From contig JBHIWP010000420.1 of the NCBI GenBank assembly GCA_041987425.1, positions 1 to 5,048 of the forward strand: 5,048 nt of DNA, in the 5' to 3' direction. The notes beneath the pieces are model-generated. The model did no database searches and was not told the origin of the DNA. It saw only the letters and a program-made list of their open reading frames with translations. The position numbers and the translations under genes are program-made. Below, one piece after another: positions 1 to 4,851 of the stretch (the first letter of the stretch is position 1; every line of letters starts with the position of its first letter). The DNA comes from Leptofilum sp041987425 (lineage in GTDB: Bacteria > Chloroflexota > Anaerolineae > Promineifilales > Promineifilaceae).

Positions 1-144
1 ATGGGGTACGGAAAAATCAGCCACGTTTGCCAGCAATTCCCGGTCGAGCGGCTCATCAATATGATCGCGAATGTAGCGCTTTAGTTCATCAATCGGCGCT
101 TGATATCGTTGCCGGTTTCGGGTGTCAATTGCCATAGCGTCCAT
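1..144 (-). CDS. AraC-family transcriptional regulator, N-terminal fragment (runs off the left edge)
   Basis: The reverse strand encodes 48 codons from an ATG at 144 down to the window edge with no stop. After a short polar leader, residues 18-30 (IDELKRYIRDHID) and 33-45 (LDRELLANVADFS) match the first helix and the start of the first helix-turn-helix of AraC/XylS DNA-binding domains. The HTH is therefore N-terminal, as in regulators that carry a GyrI-like ligand-binding domain at the C terminus; that second domain lies outside the window and is inferred. A second in-frame ATG at 135 (MAIDT) is an equally possible start, and neither has a clear Shine-Dalgarno site. The gene lies 37 nt downstream of the VOC gene on the same strand, so the two are probably co-transcribed. 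Its target is unknown. Confidence 0.8.
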   Translation of the reverse strand, partial: MDAMAIDTRNRQRYQAPIDELKRYIRDHIDEPLDRELLANVADFSVPH

Positions 145-155
145 AGTATATCAAA

Positions 156-173
156 GCCGGAGCCAAAACCGGC
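156..173 (-). other. Small GC-rich hairpin between the VOC gene and the AraC gene
   Basis: A perfect 5-bp inverted repeat, GCCGG and CCGGC, flanks an 8-nt loop in the 37-nt gap between the two minus-strand genes. On the transcribed strand it is followed by only TTTGATAT, so it lacks the U-run of a good intrinsic terminator. It may act as a weak attenuator or mRNA-processing hairpin that lowers AraC expression relative to the VOC gene, or it may be chance. Confidence 0.25.
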
Positions 174-181
174 ACACCAAT

Positions 182-583
182 TTACGAACCTGCGGCCAGC
201 GTTAGCTGCCAGGAAACGCCAAATTTGTCGGCCAGCCAGCCAAACTTTTTGCTAAAGGGATAGCTGTCCAGCGGCATCATAATTTCACCACCTGCGGATA
301 GCTGGGCAAACAGCGTATCAATTTCGGCCTCTGTTTCACAGGTCACGTACAGCGAGATTGCCGGGGTAAAGGTGAAGGCGTGCTGCACGTTGCTGTCGAT
401 ACACATAAAGGATTGCCCGTTTAGCGTAAAGATGGCATGAACCACGCTTCCTTCAGCGCCGGCTTCACCAGGGCCATAGCGAGTAATGTGGGTAATGGCC
501 GAATCATTAAACAGAGCGGTGTAAAAGTTCATTGCTTCTTCGGCCCGGCCCTCAAACATTAAAAAGGTAGTGATTTTTTGCAT
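182..583 (-). CDS. VOC-family (PhnB-like, glyoxalase/bleomycin-resistance fold) protein
   Basis: This 133-aa protein belongs to the PhnB-like branch of the vicinal-oxygen-chelate superfamily, often labelled '3-demethylubiquinone-9 3-methyltransferase' in databases although methyltransferase activity is not established for it. Diagnostic parts are the N-terminal strand-helix ITTFLMFEGRAEEAMNFYTALF (residues 4-25), the EGSVVHAIFTLNGQSFMCID strand block (44-63), the SAGGE turn (96-100) and the C-terminal block PFSKKFGWLADKFGVSWQL (109-127). The length is typical of a single-module member. The start at 583 is chosen because AAGGAG lies 8 nt upstream and the family motif begins at once; an in-frame ATG 15 codons earlier has no ribosome site and adds non-homologous residues. 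It leads an apparent two-gene minus-strand unit with the AraC regulator. The substrate is unknown. Confidence 0.88.
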   Translation of the reverse strand: MQKITTFLMFEGRAEEAMNFYTALFNDSAITHITRYGPGEAGAEGSVVHAIFTLNGQSFMCIDSNVQHAFTFTPAISLYVTCETEAEIDTLFAQLSAGGEIMMPLDSYPFSKKFGWLADKFGVSWQLTLAAGS

Positions 584-640
584 TGTGATGTTCTCCTTGC
601 TGTTTCGGTTGGTAATTGCCGGTGTCACTATACGGCATTA

Positions 641-652
641 GAACGGCCGTTC
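641..652. repeat. Palindrome GAACGGCCGTTC (copy 1 of the iterated ACGGCCGT octamer)
   Basis: This is a perfect 12-bp palindrome in the divergent intergenic region, 58 nt upstream of the VOC start and about 40 nt upstream of the rightward -35 element. It is the longest of five copies of the ACGGCCGT core in the window. Its position would also allow it to act as an operator for either gene set, but recurrence inside coding regions favours a dispersed iterated motif. Confidence 0.6.
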
Positions 653-689
653 GCTAGTCGAAACGTATCATTTTTTGTGGAAAAAAATC

Positions 690-718
690 TGGACACACTA
701 GAAAATATGTTCTATAAT
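690..718 (+). promoter_or_regulatory. Sigma70-type promoter for the HhH-DinB operon
   Basis: The -35 element TGGACA (690-695, five of six consensus bases) and the perfect -10 element TATAAT (713-718) are separated by exactly 17 nt. An A/T-rich stretch with a T6 run (671-676) and an A7 run (681-687) sits immediately upstream, where an UP element would lie. Transcription would start near 725, leaving a leader of about 100 nt before the helix-hairpin-helix gene at 824. This is the best promoter in the window and could drive at least the HhH and DinB genes and probably the ABM gene. Confidence 0.7.
699..714. promoter_or_regulatory. Candidate LexA/SOS-box-like operator inside the promoter spacer
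   Basis: The 16-mer TAGAAAATATGTTCTA is a palindrome with seven of eight base pairs matched. Its core GAAAATATGTTC differs by one base from the Gram-positive LexA (DinR) consensus GAAC-N4-GTTC. It occupies the -35/-10 spacer and touches the -10 hexamer, the classic place for a repressor that blocks RNA polymerase. The downstream genes encode an HhH DNA-binding-type protein and a DinB-fold protein. The half-site mismatch and A/T-rich context mean chance or another repressor is possible. Confidence 0.35.
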
Positions 719-823
719 ATGTGGCGACTTGCCCAAATACTCACACATTTTTCACATCTTTTGATTATTATCGAGGCAACAACAGAATAAACTACAAACC
801 CCTGCAAATTAAAGGAACAATTT

Positions 824-1039
824 ATGACGAACCAAAGTAGTTGGCCAAAAGGCGTTAGCAAACCCGCCCAGCGTGCGCTGGCCTCCGCCGGATTTCAGGA
901 AGTCAACCAGCTCACCAAAACCAGCGAAGCCGAACTGCTCCAGCTTCACGGGATGGGTCCAAAAGCGATTCGACATTTGCGCGAAGCGTTGGCCGAACAG
1001 GGACTCGACTTTGCTCCTACTTCAACCTCGGGTAAATAA
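824..1039 (+). CDS. Small helix-hairpin-helix (HhH) domain protein
   Basis: This 71-aa protein consists almost wholly of one HhH module, similar to stand-alone proteins related to the RNA polymerase alpha C-terminal domain/HhH fold. It reads VSKPAQRALASAGF (11-24), then LTKTSEAELLQL (30-41), then the hairpin HGMGPKA (42-48) and the helix IRHLREALAEQG (49-60). The GxG hairpin is the non-sequence-specific DNA-backbone contact in known HhH proteins, so weak DNA binding is likely, but the biological role is unknown. A good ribosome site, AAGGA, lies 7 nt before the ATG. The gene is first in a promoter-proximal unit and its stop is only 2 nt from the DinB-family start, so the two are almost certainly co-translated. 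The Ser/Thr-rich tail after residue 63 is probably disordered. Confidence 0.85.
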   Translation: MTNQSSWPKGVSKPAQRALASAGFQEVNQLTKTSEAELLQLHGMGPKAIRHLREALAEQGLDFAPTSTSGK

Positions 1040-1041
1040 TT

Positions 1042-1518
1042 ATGACAACTCAAATAGAAAGCACGCTGTTGAAGAAGGCGCTCTACCTTCTTTTAGATGA
1101 AACATTTGATAATGTACAGGGTCTTTATCTGGACAAAGGCACTTCTTTTTTTGAAACATTGGCCACTATTTCTGCTGAAGAAGCCTCGATTCCCGTAGGC
1201 GGCCAGTGCGCTACGCTGGCGGCTCAGGTAAAGCATACGGCATTTTATCTAGACGTACTGGAAGAAAATGTGCGGACCCAAAAGTTTGAGCCGGTTGATT
1301 GGGATAAAATTTGGCGTGAGGTAACGGCCGTTTCCCCCCAGGAGTGGCAAACCTATCAAGCAGAGCTTCGCCAGAGTTACAACCGCACGAAACAACTCAT
1401 CAACGACACCACCGAATGGAACAACGAACGGGTCATTGGCGGTGCCATTGCCATGATAGCTCATACCGCTTATCATCTGGGCGAAATTCGTCAGGCGCTG
1501 TGCGTGCTGAAACAATAA
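1042..1518 (+). CDS. DinB-family (DinB/YfiT four-helix bundle) putative metal-dependent protein
   Basis: This 158-aa protein is typical in length for the DinB/YfiT-like superfamily, whose members are four-helix bundles that bind a divalent metal through three histidines and include thiol-dependent transferases and damage-inducible proteins. The presumed metal ligands are visible: H65 in QVKHTAFYLD, and H141 and H145 in the C-terminal helix motif AHTAYHLGEIRQ (140-151). A tryptophan-rich middle (W87, W91, W102, W126) precedes that helix. There is no clear Shine-Dalgarno site, which fits translational coupling to the HhH gene 2 nt upstream. The enzymatic activity is not predictable from sequence; the family name comes from a DNA-damage-inducible B. 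subtilis gene and does not refer to DNA polymerase IV. It contains one copy of the ACGGCCGT octamer in frame as Thr-Ala-Val. Confidence 0.87.
   Translation: MTTQIESTLLKKALYLLLDETFDNVQGLYLDKGTSFFETLATISAEEASIPVGGQCATLAAQVKHTAFYLDVLEENVRTQKFEPVDWDKIWREVTAVSPQEWQTYQAELRQSYNRTKQLINDTTEWNNERVIGGAIAMIAHTAYHLGEIRQALCVLKQ
1323..1332. repeat. Palindrome AACGGCCGTT (copy 2 of the iterated octamer)
   Basis: A perfect 10-bp palindrome inside the DinB-family gene. The ACG-GCC-GTT core is read as Thr-Ala-Val in codon phase, identical to both copies in the DUF1801 gene. Confidence 0.6.
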
Positions 1519-1545
1519 TCAGTTGCCCATCCTGAGAGGTGTAAG

Positions 1546-1830
1546 ATGTTGATTGTTGCTGGGAAAATATACGTTAAGCCAGGGAAACGCGAAGCGTTCA
1601 TCCAAAAATCGCTCAGTGCAATTTTGACCGCCCGCCAAACGAATGGATGCTATGACTTCTCTGTTTCGCCCGATCCAATCGAGACAGAGCGCGTCAATAT
1701 TTATGAGAAATGGGACTCCGAAGAAACGCTCCTTGCTTTCCGAGAGTCTGGACCCTCTACGGATCTAACTTCGCTTATTGAATCAATCCACGTTAGCGAA
1801 CACAAAATGGTAAACAATACATCCATTTAA
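1546..1830 (+). CDS. ABM-domain (antibiotic biosynthesis monooxygenase / quinol monooxygenase-like) protein
   Basis: This 94-aa single-domain protein has a dimeric ferredoxin-like fold of the YgiN/ABM type. Visible family marks are the first strand and turn LIVAGKIYVKPGKREAF (2-18), the helix ending TARQTNGCYDFSVSPDP (28-44), and NIYEKWDSEETLLAFRES (51-68), where the E-W pair is the usual ABM signature. Characterised members oxidise quinols or polyketide-like aromatics without cofactors, or degrade haem; no haem-ligand pattern can be assigned here, so the substrate stays open. The start is supported by GAGAGGT ending 5 nt before the ATG. It follows the DinB-family gene by 27 nt without a terminator, so it is likely the third gene of that operon. 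C36 (in NGCYDF) is the only cysteine. Confidence 0.83.
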   Translation: MLIVAGKIYVKPGKREAFIQKSLSAILTARQTNGCYDFSVSPDPIETERVNIYEKWDSEETLLAFRESGPSTDLTSLIESIHVSEHKMVNNTSI

Positions 1831-1909
1831 CGGAAAAAGAGTGTCCGAAACTGGTCAGACAAGTTTGACAATTACATTTCGTCCTTGCCCGCTATTCCAA
1901 GGAGTTTGC

Positions 1910-1975
1910 ATGAACGCTCTTCCATCCAAAGAAACGCCAGTTATGTATTACCTTGAAGGAATCGAAGCGCATTAA
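1910..1975 (+). CDS. Possible 21-codon leader or remnant ORF upstream of the DUF6157 gene
   Basis: In the gap between the ABM and DUF6157 genes, an ATG at 1910 has a strong Shine-Dalgarno site (AAGGAG, 5 nt spacing) and opens a 21-codon frame (MNALPSKETPVMYYLEGIEAH) ending in TAA at 1973-1975. The stop is 14 nt before the preferred GTG start of the next gene, so ribosomes finishing here could reinitiate there. It may be a leader peptide, the intact N terminus of a decayed gene, or a chance frame. I do not recognise the peptide. The rest of 1831-1909 holds a TTGACA hexamer (1865-1870) without a matching -10 and no good terminator. Confidence 0.25.
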   Translation: MNALPSKETPVMYYLEGIEAH

Positions 1976-1989
1976 CTCGCGAGGTGATC

Positions 1990-2400
1990 GTGTTCTCAAC
2001 AAATTACTTCAACATATTTATCGAAGTTGCCGAGGATTGTCCTGCAGTTCATGGGGAAGTTCCGCCTGATAAAGCCGGACAAAAAAGTGCGGCAACGCTG
2101 CAATTCGAGATGCTAATCGAGCATCCCTACAAATACACCTCCGACGATGTATTGTTTGCCGTCTTTGCTGAAAGAAAAGGGATTCCTGAGGAAGACATGG
2201 CGGCACAACGCGCCATTTTCTTCTCGAAAGGTCAGCCTTGTTTTCGTGCTTCACCGCTTACCAAACGGTACGGCTGGGGCGTACACAGCAATAGCGAGGG
2301 CAAAATTGCCCTGTTTGGCCTGGAAACTGAAGCTTATCAAGATATAGTGTCTAACGAAGCTATCGTGAAGAAAAAAGCGATGCGTTCTTCGCGAAATTGA
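1990..2400 (+). CDS. DUF6157 family protein
   Basis: This 136-aa protein matches the conserved, uncharacterised DUF6157 family over its full length. The blocks are FSTNYFNIFIEVAEDCP (2-18), LQFEMLIEHPYKYTSDDVLF (37-56), FFSKGQPCFRASPLTKRYGW (77-96) and the C-terminal KAMRSSRN (129-136). No signal peptide or membrane segment is present, so it is probably cytosolic; the biochemical function is unknown. The GTG at 1990 is preferred because family members begin with a very short leader before T-N-Y and because GAGG (1981-1984) lies 5 nt upstream. A GTG at 1984 is in frame but would overlap that ribosome site. It is preceded by a 159-nt gap and followed by a 125-nt gap, so it may be transcribed apart from its neighbours, but no promoter is convincing. 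Confidence 0.82.
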   Translation: MFSTNYFNIFIEVAEDCPAVHGEVPPDKAGQKSAATLQFEMLIEHPYKYTSDDVLFAVFAERKGIPEEDMAAQRAIFFSKGQPCFRASPLTKRYGWGVHSNSEGKIALFGLETEAYQDIVSNEAIVKKKAMRSSRN

Positions 2401-2533
2401 GGAACGGACTACAAGAAAGCAGCTCATTTACCAGCTAATTTATTTTGGCCACTTACTTAGGCGAAAATCTGCGGCATTAGATGAAATAATTATTACGGCC
2501 GTCAAATACCTAACTGGAGAAAAAGATGGGTGA
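2369..2533 (+). pseudogene. Possible gene remnant: open frame without a start codon, ending inside the next gene's start
   Basis: After a TGA at 2366-2368, a frame stays open for 54 codons to a TGA at 2531-2533, filling the whole 125-nt gap between the DUF6157 and YdeI-like genes. It contains no ATG, GTG, TTG or CTG, so it is not an intact gene. The translation looks protein-like, for example REIEERTTRKQLIYQLIYF then LDEIIITAVKYLTGEKDG. Its stop overlaps the next gene's ATG at 2526 by a few bases, as in coupled gene pairs. The ACGGCCGT copy at 2495 is read in the same Thr-Ala-Val phase as in the real genes. It could be the 3' end of a gene whose front was lost, or a chance open frame. I do not recognise the family. 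Confidence 0.22.
2495..2502. repeat. ACGGCCGT octamer (copy 3)
   Basis: An 8-bp palindrome in the gap before the YdeI-like gene, 23 nt upstream of its ATG. The flanks (TT and CA) do not extend the palindrome. Confidence 0.5.
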
Positions 2534-2990
2534 AGATGCAAAGTGGGTTTCATTTGATACAACATTATCAGCCTTTGGCAATAACACGGGAATTGAGGTT
2601 CCAGACGAGTTTATTGCACAACTTAATGCCGGCAAGCGCCCTGCTTTGATGGTCAAAGTCAACGGCTATGAATACCAAAATACGCCAGGAATCATGAATG
2701 GCAAAACCATGCTAAGCTTTAACTCTGAACATCGCCAGAAAACAGGATTGAAGGGTGGCGATAAAATTCATGTTGAATTAGCTGTGTCAAATACCCCTCG
2801 TGAAGTGGAAATGCCTGAAGATTTTATGGAGGCTCTACAATCCTCAAATACCGAGGAATTTTTCAATAAACTTTCAAATAGTCTACAAAGATATCATTGT
2901 GATTTGATTAATGGGGCCAAAACAGAGGAAACCCGACAAAAAAGAATTGAAAAAGCCATTGGCTTGTTTAAAGAGGGTAAGAAAAGATAA
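2526..2990 (+). CDS. YdeI/OmpD-associated family protein with an N-terminal DUF1905 domain
   Basis: This 154-aa protein has two parts. Residues about 8-87 form a DUF1905 beta-barrel-like domain with SFDTTLSAFGNNTGIEVPDE (9-28), the AGKRPALMVKVNGYEY block (35-50) and the G-GDK-HVEL strand (77-85). Residues about 93-150 are the YdeI/OmpD-associated helical segment: REVEMPEDF (92-100), then INGAKTEETRQKRIEKAIGLFKEGKK (128-153). The Shine-Dalgarno TGGAG lies 7 nt before the ATG. Function is unknown; the family is common beside DUF1801 and other small stress-associated proteins, and DUF1801 is the next gene, 42 nt downstream. The usual S-x-R-[RK]-[EH]-[YH]-x-x-W-I stretch is degenerate here (LSNSLQRYHCDLI, 116-128), and the gene is more A/T-rich than the right part of the window (23 G+C of 60 at 2881-2940, against 36 of 60 at 4141-4200), hinting at a different origin. 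Confidence 0.83.
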   Translation: MGEDAKWVSFDTTLSAFGNNTGIEVPDEFIAQLNAGKRPALMVKVNGYEYQNTPGIMNGKTMLSFNSEHRQKTGLKGGDKIHVELAVSNTPREVEMPEDFMEALQSSNTEEFFNKLSNSLQRYHCDLINGAKTEETRQKRIEKAIGLFKEGKKR

Positions 2991-3032
2991 AGAAGATTGG
3001 AACTTGAAAATAGGGTCAAAGGTTTTGATTAA

Positions 3033-3419
3033 ATGAAAACTGAATCTGCAAAACCAACAACATTTGATGACTACATTGCCACCTTCCCCACGGCCGTACA
3101 AGAAATATTGCAAAAGGTGCGGGAAACGGTGAAAACGGCCGTTCCCAACGCCACCGAAGCAATCAGCTACGGCATGCCCACTTTTAAGCTGGCAGGCAAT
3201 CTTGTCCACTTTGGCGCTTTCAAAAATCATCTTGGTTTCTATCCTATCCCCTCCGGTCTTGACCAGTTCAAAGAAGAATTAGCGCCATACAAAATCGGCA
3301 AAGGCTCCGTGCAGTTTCCGTACGACGAGCCTATCCCCTATGAATTGATTGGTAAAATTGCGCAGTTTCGTGCAGCGCAAAATCTGGAAAAGGCAGCAGC
3401 AAAAAAGATAAAGAAGTAA
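3033..3419 (+). CDS. DUF1801 family protein (YdhG/Fra-like putative iron chaperone)
   Basis: This 128-aa protein has full-length similarity to the DUF1801 family, whose B. subtilis member YdhG (Fra) has a frataxin-like fold and has been described as an iron chaperone. Key blocks are FDDYIATFPTAVQEILQKVR (11-30), EAISYGMPTFKLAGNLVHFG (42-61), FKNHLGFYPIPSGLDQF (63-79) and YKIGKGSVQFPYDEPIPYEL (86-105). The tail (119-128) is Lys/Ala-rich. A weak ribosome site, AAAGG, sits 10 nt before the ATG. It lies between the YdeI-like gene (42-nt gap) and the propeller gene (17-nt gap) on one strand, so one transcript is likely. An iron-related role is transferred from the family and not shown by this sequence. 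The gene contains two in-frame ACGGCCGT copies. Confidence 0.85.
   Translation: MKTESAKPTTFDDYIATFPTAVQEILQKVRETVKTAVPNATEAISYGMPTFKLAGNLVHFGAFKNHLGFYPIPSGLDQFKEELAPYKIGKGSVQFPYDEPIPYELIGKIAQFRAAQNLEKAAAKKIKK
3090..3097. repeat. ACGGCCGT octamer (copy 4)
   Basis: Inside the DUF1801 gene, read as ACG-GCC-GTA (Thr-Ala-Val). The flanks do not extend the palindrome. Confidence 0.5.
3134..3143. repeat. Palindrome AACGGCCGTT (copy 5 of the iterated octamer)
   Basis: A perfect 10-bp palindrome inside the DUF1801 gene, 37 nt after copy 4, with the core again read as ACG-GCC-GTT (Thr-Ala-Val). Confidence 0.6.
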
Positions 3420-3439
3420 CCAGCAAAAGGAGACAAATG

Positions 3440-4555
3440 ATGAGTGGTGTAAGAGTTTTAGTTGGCACGCGCAAAGGCGCATTTGTTTTAACATCCGATG
3501 AAAAACGGAAAGATTGGGAAGTTAGCGGCCCCCACTTTGCCGGCTGGGAGATTTATCATCTCAAGGGCTCCAAGGCTGATCCCAACCGCATTTATGCCTC
3601 TCAGTCCACCGGCTGGTTTGGGCAGCTTATCCAGCGGTCAGACGACGGCGGCAAGACCTGGGAACCGGTAGGCAACGAGTTCGCCTACAAAGGCGATCCT
3701 GGCACGCACCAATGGTACGATGGCACCCAGCACCCCTGGGAATTTAAGCGCGTTTGGCATCTGGAGCCTTCCCTCACCGACCCAGACACCGTCTATGCAG
3801 GTGTAGAAGATGCCGCCTTGTTCCGAACCAAGGATGGAGGAAAAACGTGGCAGGAGCTTCCCGGGGTGCGCGAGGTCAAAGGTCATCTCTGGCAGCCGGG
3901 GGCAGGCGGTCTATGCCTGCACACCATTGTTTTGGATCCCACCGACGAGAACCGAATCTACATTGCCATTTCAGCAGCAGGCTCCTTCCGCACCGACGAC
4001 GGTGGCGAAACATGGCGGCCAATTAACGAAGGGCTGATCTCCCCCTACGAACTGCCGGATGCGGCAGCCGAAGTTGGACATTGCGTCCACAACATCACCA
4101 TGCATCCGTCTCGGCCCGACGTGCTTTTCATGCAAAAGCATTGGGACGTCATGCGCAGCGATAACGGCGGCGAGCTGTGGCACGAAGTAAGCGGCAACTT
4201 GCCCAGCGATTTTGGCTTTCCTATAGCCGTTCATGCCCATGAACCAGAAACGATCTATGTAGTGCCCATCAAAAGCGACTCGGAACATTATCCGCCGGAG
4301 GGTAAGCTGCGCGTTTACCGCAGCCGCTCGGGGGGCAATGAGTGGGAAGCCCTGACCAACGGCCTGCCGCAGAGCGATTGTTATGTCAACATATTGCGCG
4401 ATGCGATGGCCGTCGATTCGCTTGATTCTTGTGGCATCTACTTTGGCACCACCGGCGGGCAGGTTTATGCTTCGGCCGATTCTGGTGACAACTGGACAGC
4501 AATCGTGCGCGATTTGCCTTCAGTCCTTTCTGTCGAAGTGCAGACATTATCATGA
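3440..4555 (+). CDS. Cytosolic BNR/Asp-box beta-propeller protein (WD40/YVTN/BNR-like, exo-alpha-sialidase-like fold)
   Basis: This 371-aa protein is built of repeated Asp-box blades. Numbering from the ATG at 3437, boxes occur at 68-75 (SDDGGKTW), 131-138 (TKDGGKTW), 186-193 (TDDGGETW), 241-248 (SDNGGELW), 296-303 (SRSGGNEW, degenerate) and 346-353 (SADSGDNW). They are spaced 63, 55, 55, 55 and 50 residues apart, and a possible degenerate box lies at 19-27, giving six or seven blades. There is no signal peptide or anchor, so it should be cytosolic, unlike secreted sialidases, and no sialidase Arg triad can be assigned. Between blades, conserved-looking segments such as THQWYDGTQHPWEFKRVWHL (90-109) and GHLWQPGAGGLCLHTI (149-164) may line the active or binding face. 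The SD GGAG lies 7 nt before the ATG at 3440 but only 4 nt before the alternative ATG at 3437. It overlaps the MoaD-like gene by 4 nt. Function is unknown. Confidence 0.87.
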   Translation: MSGVRVLVGTRKGAFVLTSDEKRKDWEVSGPHFAGWEIYHLKGSKADPNRIYASQSTGWFGQLIQRSDDGGKTWEPVGNEFAYKGDPGTHQWYDGTQHPWEFKRVWHLEPSLTDPDTVYAGVEDAALFRTKDGGKTWQELPGVREVKGHLWQPGAGGLCLHTIVLDPTDENRIYIAISAAGSFRTDDGGETWRPINEGLISPYELPDAAAEVGHCVHNITMHPSRPDVLFMQKHWDVMRSDNGGELWHEVSGNLPSDFGFPIAVHAHEPETIYVVPIKSDSEHYPPEGKLRVYRSRSGGNEWEALTNGLPQSDCYVNILRDAMAVDSLDSCGIYFGTTGGQVYASADSGDNWTAIVRDLPSVLSVEVQTLS

Positions 4556-4848
4556 TCCGCGTTGTGCTACCGTTTCATCTGCGCAACCTGGCAAAAGAGA
4601 ATAAAGAGGTGCAGCTTCAAATTGAAGGCCCCGTGACGCAACGAGCTATTCTTGATGCACTTGAAGCCCAATACCCGATGCTGCGCGGCACGATTCGTGA
4701 CCACAATACGCAAGAGCGGCGCGCCTTTATCCGATTCTTTGCCGACGGCCAGGATTTGTCCCACGCCTCGCCAGATACACTATTGCCCCACTCTGTAGCT
4801 ACGGGTGCCGCGCCTTTTCGCATTATCGGCGCGATGGCTGGAGGATAA
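4552..4848 (+). CDS. MoaD/ThiS-family ubiquitin-like protein with C-terminal Gly-Gly
   Basis: This 98-aa protein has a beta-grasp fold of the MoaD/ThiS kind: IRVVLPFHLRNLA (2-14), VQLQIEGPVTQRAILDALEAQYP (20-42), FIRFFADGQDLSHASPDTLL (59-78) and a tail PFRIIGAMAGG (88-98) ending exactly in Gly97-Gly98. In MoaD and ThiS that diglycine is adenylated by an E1-like enzyme and converted to a thiocarboxylate that donates sulfur; the intact GG suggests this protein can be activated too. No MoeB/ThiF or cofactor-synthesis gene is visible, so a role in molybdopterin or thiamine synthesis is not indicated. It starts by ATGA overlap with the propeller gene, with no separate Shine-Dalgarno site, so translation is coupled. 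The longer loop around 43-58 (MLRGTIRDHNTQERRA) is typical of the propeller-linked subgroup. Confidence 0.85.
   Translation: MIRVVLPFHLRNLAKENKEVQLQIEGPVTQRAILDALEAQYPMLRGTIRDHNTQERRAFIRFFADGQDLSHASPDTLLPHSVATGAAPFRIIGAMAGG
4840..4844 (+). promoter_or_regulatory. Shine-Dalgarno site of the DUF1697 gene formed by the diglycine codons of the MoaD-like gene
   Basis: GGAGG at 4840-4844 lies within the two glycine codons GGA-GGA that end the MoaD-like protein, and is 7 nt before the ATG at 4852. The ribosome site and the functional C terminus are the same bases. This decides the DUF1697 start in favour of 4852 over the ATG at 4861. Confidence 0.75.
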
Positions 4849-4851
4849 TTT

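Noticed and set aside
182..628. Longer VOC protein starting at 628
   Set aside because: No Shine-Dalgarno site for that ATG, and the added 15 residues precede the family's normal N terminus, whereas the ATG at 583 has AAGGAG at 8 nt.
578..790. A 70-codon plus-strand open frame across the divergent intergenic region
   Set aside because: It overlaps the VOC start on the opposite strand and runs through the strong promoter, has no ribosome site and its translation resembles no protein family.
1865..1896. Perfect TTGACA as a possible promoter for the DUF6157 gene
   Set aside because: No acceptable -10 hexamer at 16-18 nt; the nearest candidate (GCTATT at 1891) is 20 nt away and poor.
2401..2525. 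Integron attC sites between the small codirectional genes (ACCTAAC at 2507 resembles an RYYYAAC core)
   Set aside because: No paired GTTRRRY core and no long imperfect inverted repeat; most gene gaps are far too short for attC sites.
3971..4288. Long antisense open frame inside the propeller gene
   Set aside because: It is a by-product of the GC-rich codon pattern of the propeller gene; that gene has clear Asp-box repeats and a ribosome site, and the antisense product has no recognisable domain.
3440..4555. Secreted sialidase or photosystem-stability-factor-like (Ycf48) annotation for the propeller
   Set aside because: No signal peptide, no identifiable Arg triad or Tyr/Glu nucleophile pair, and the MoaD-coupled context differs from Ycf48.
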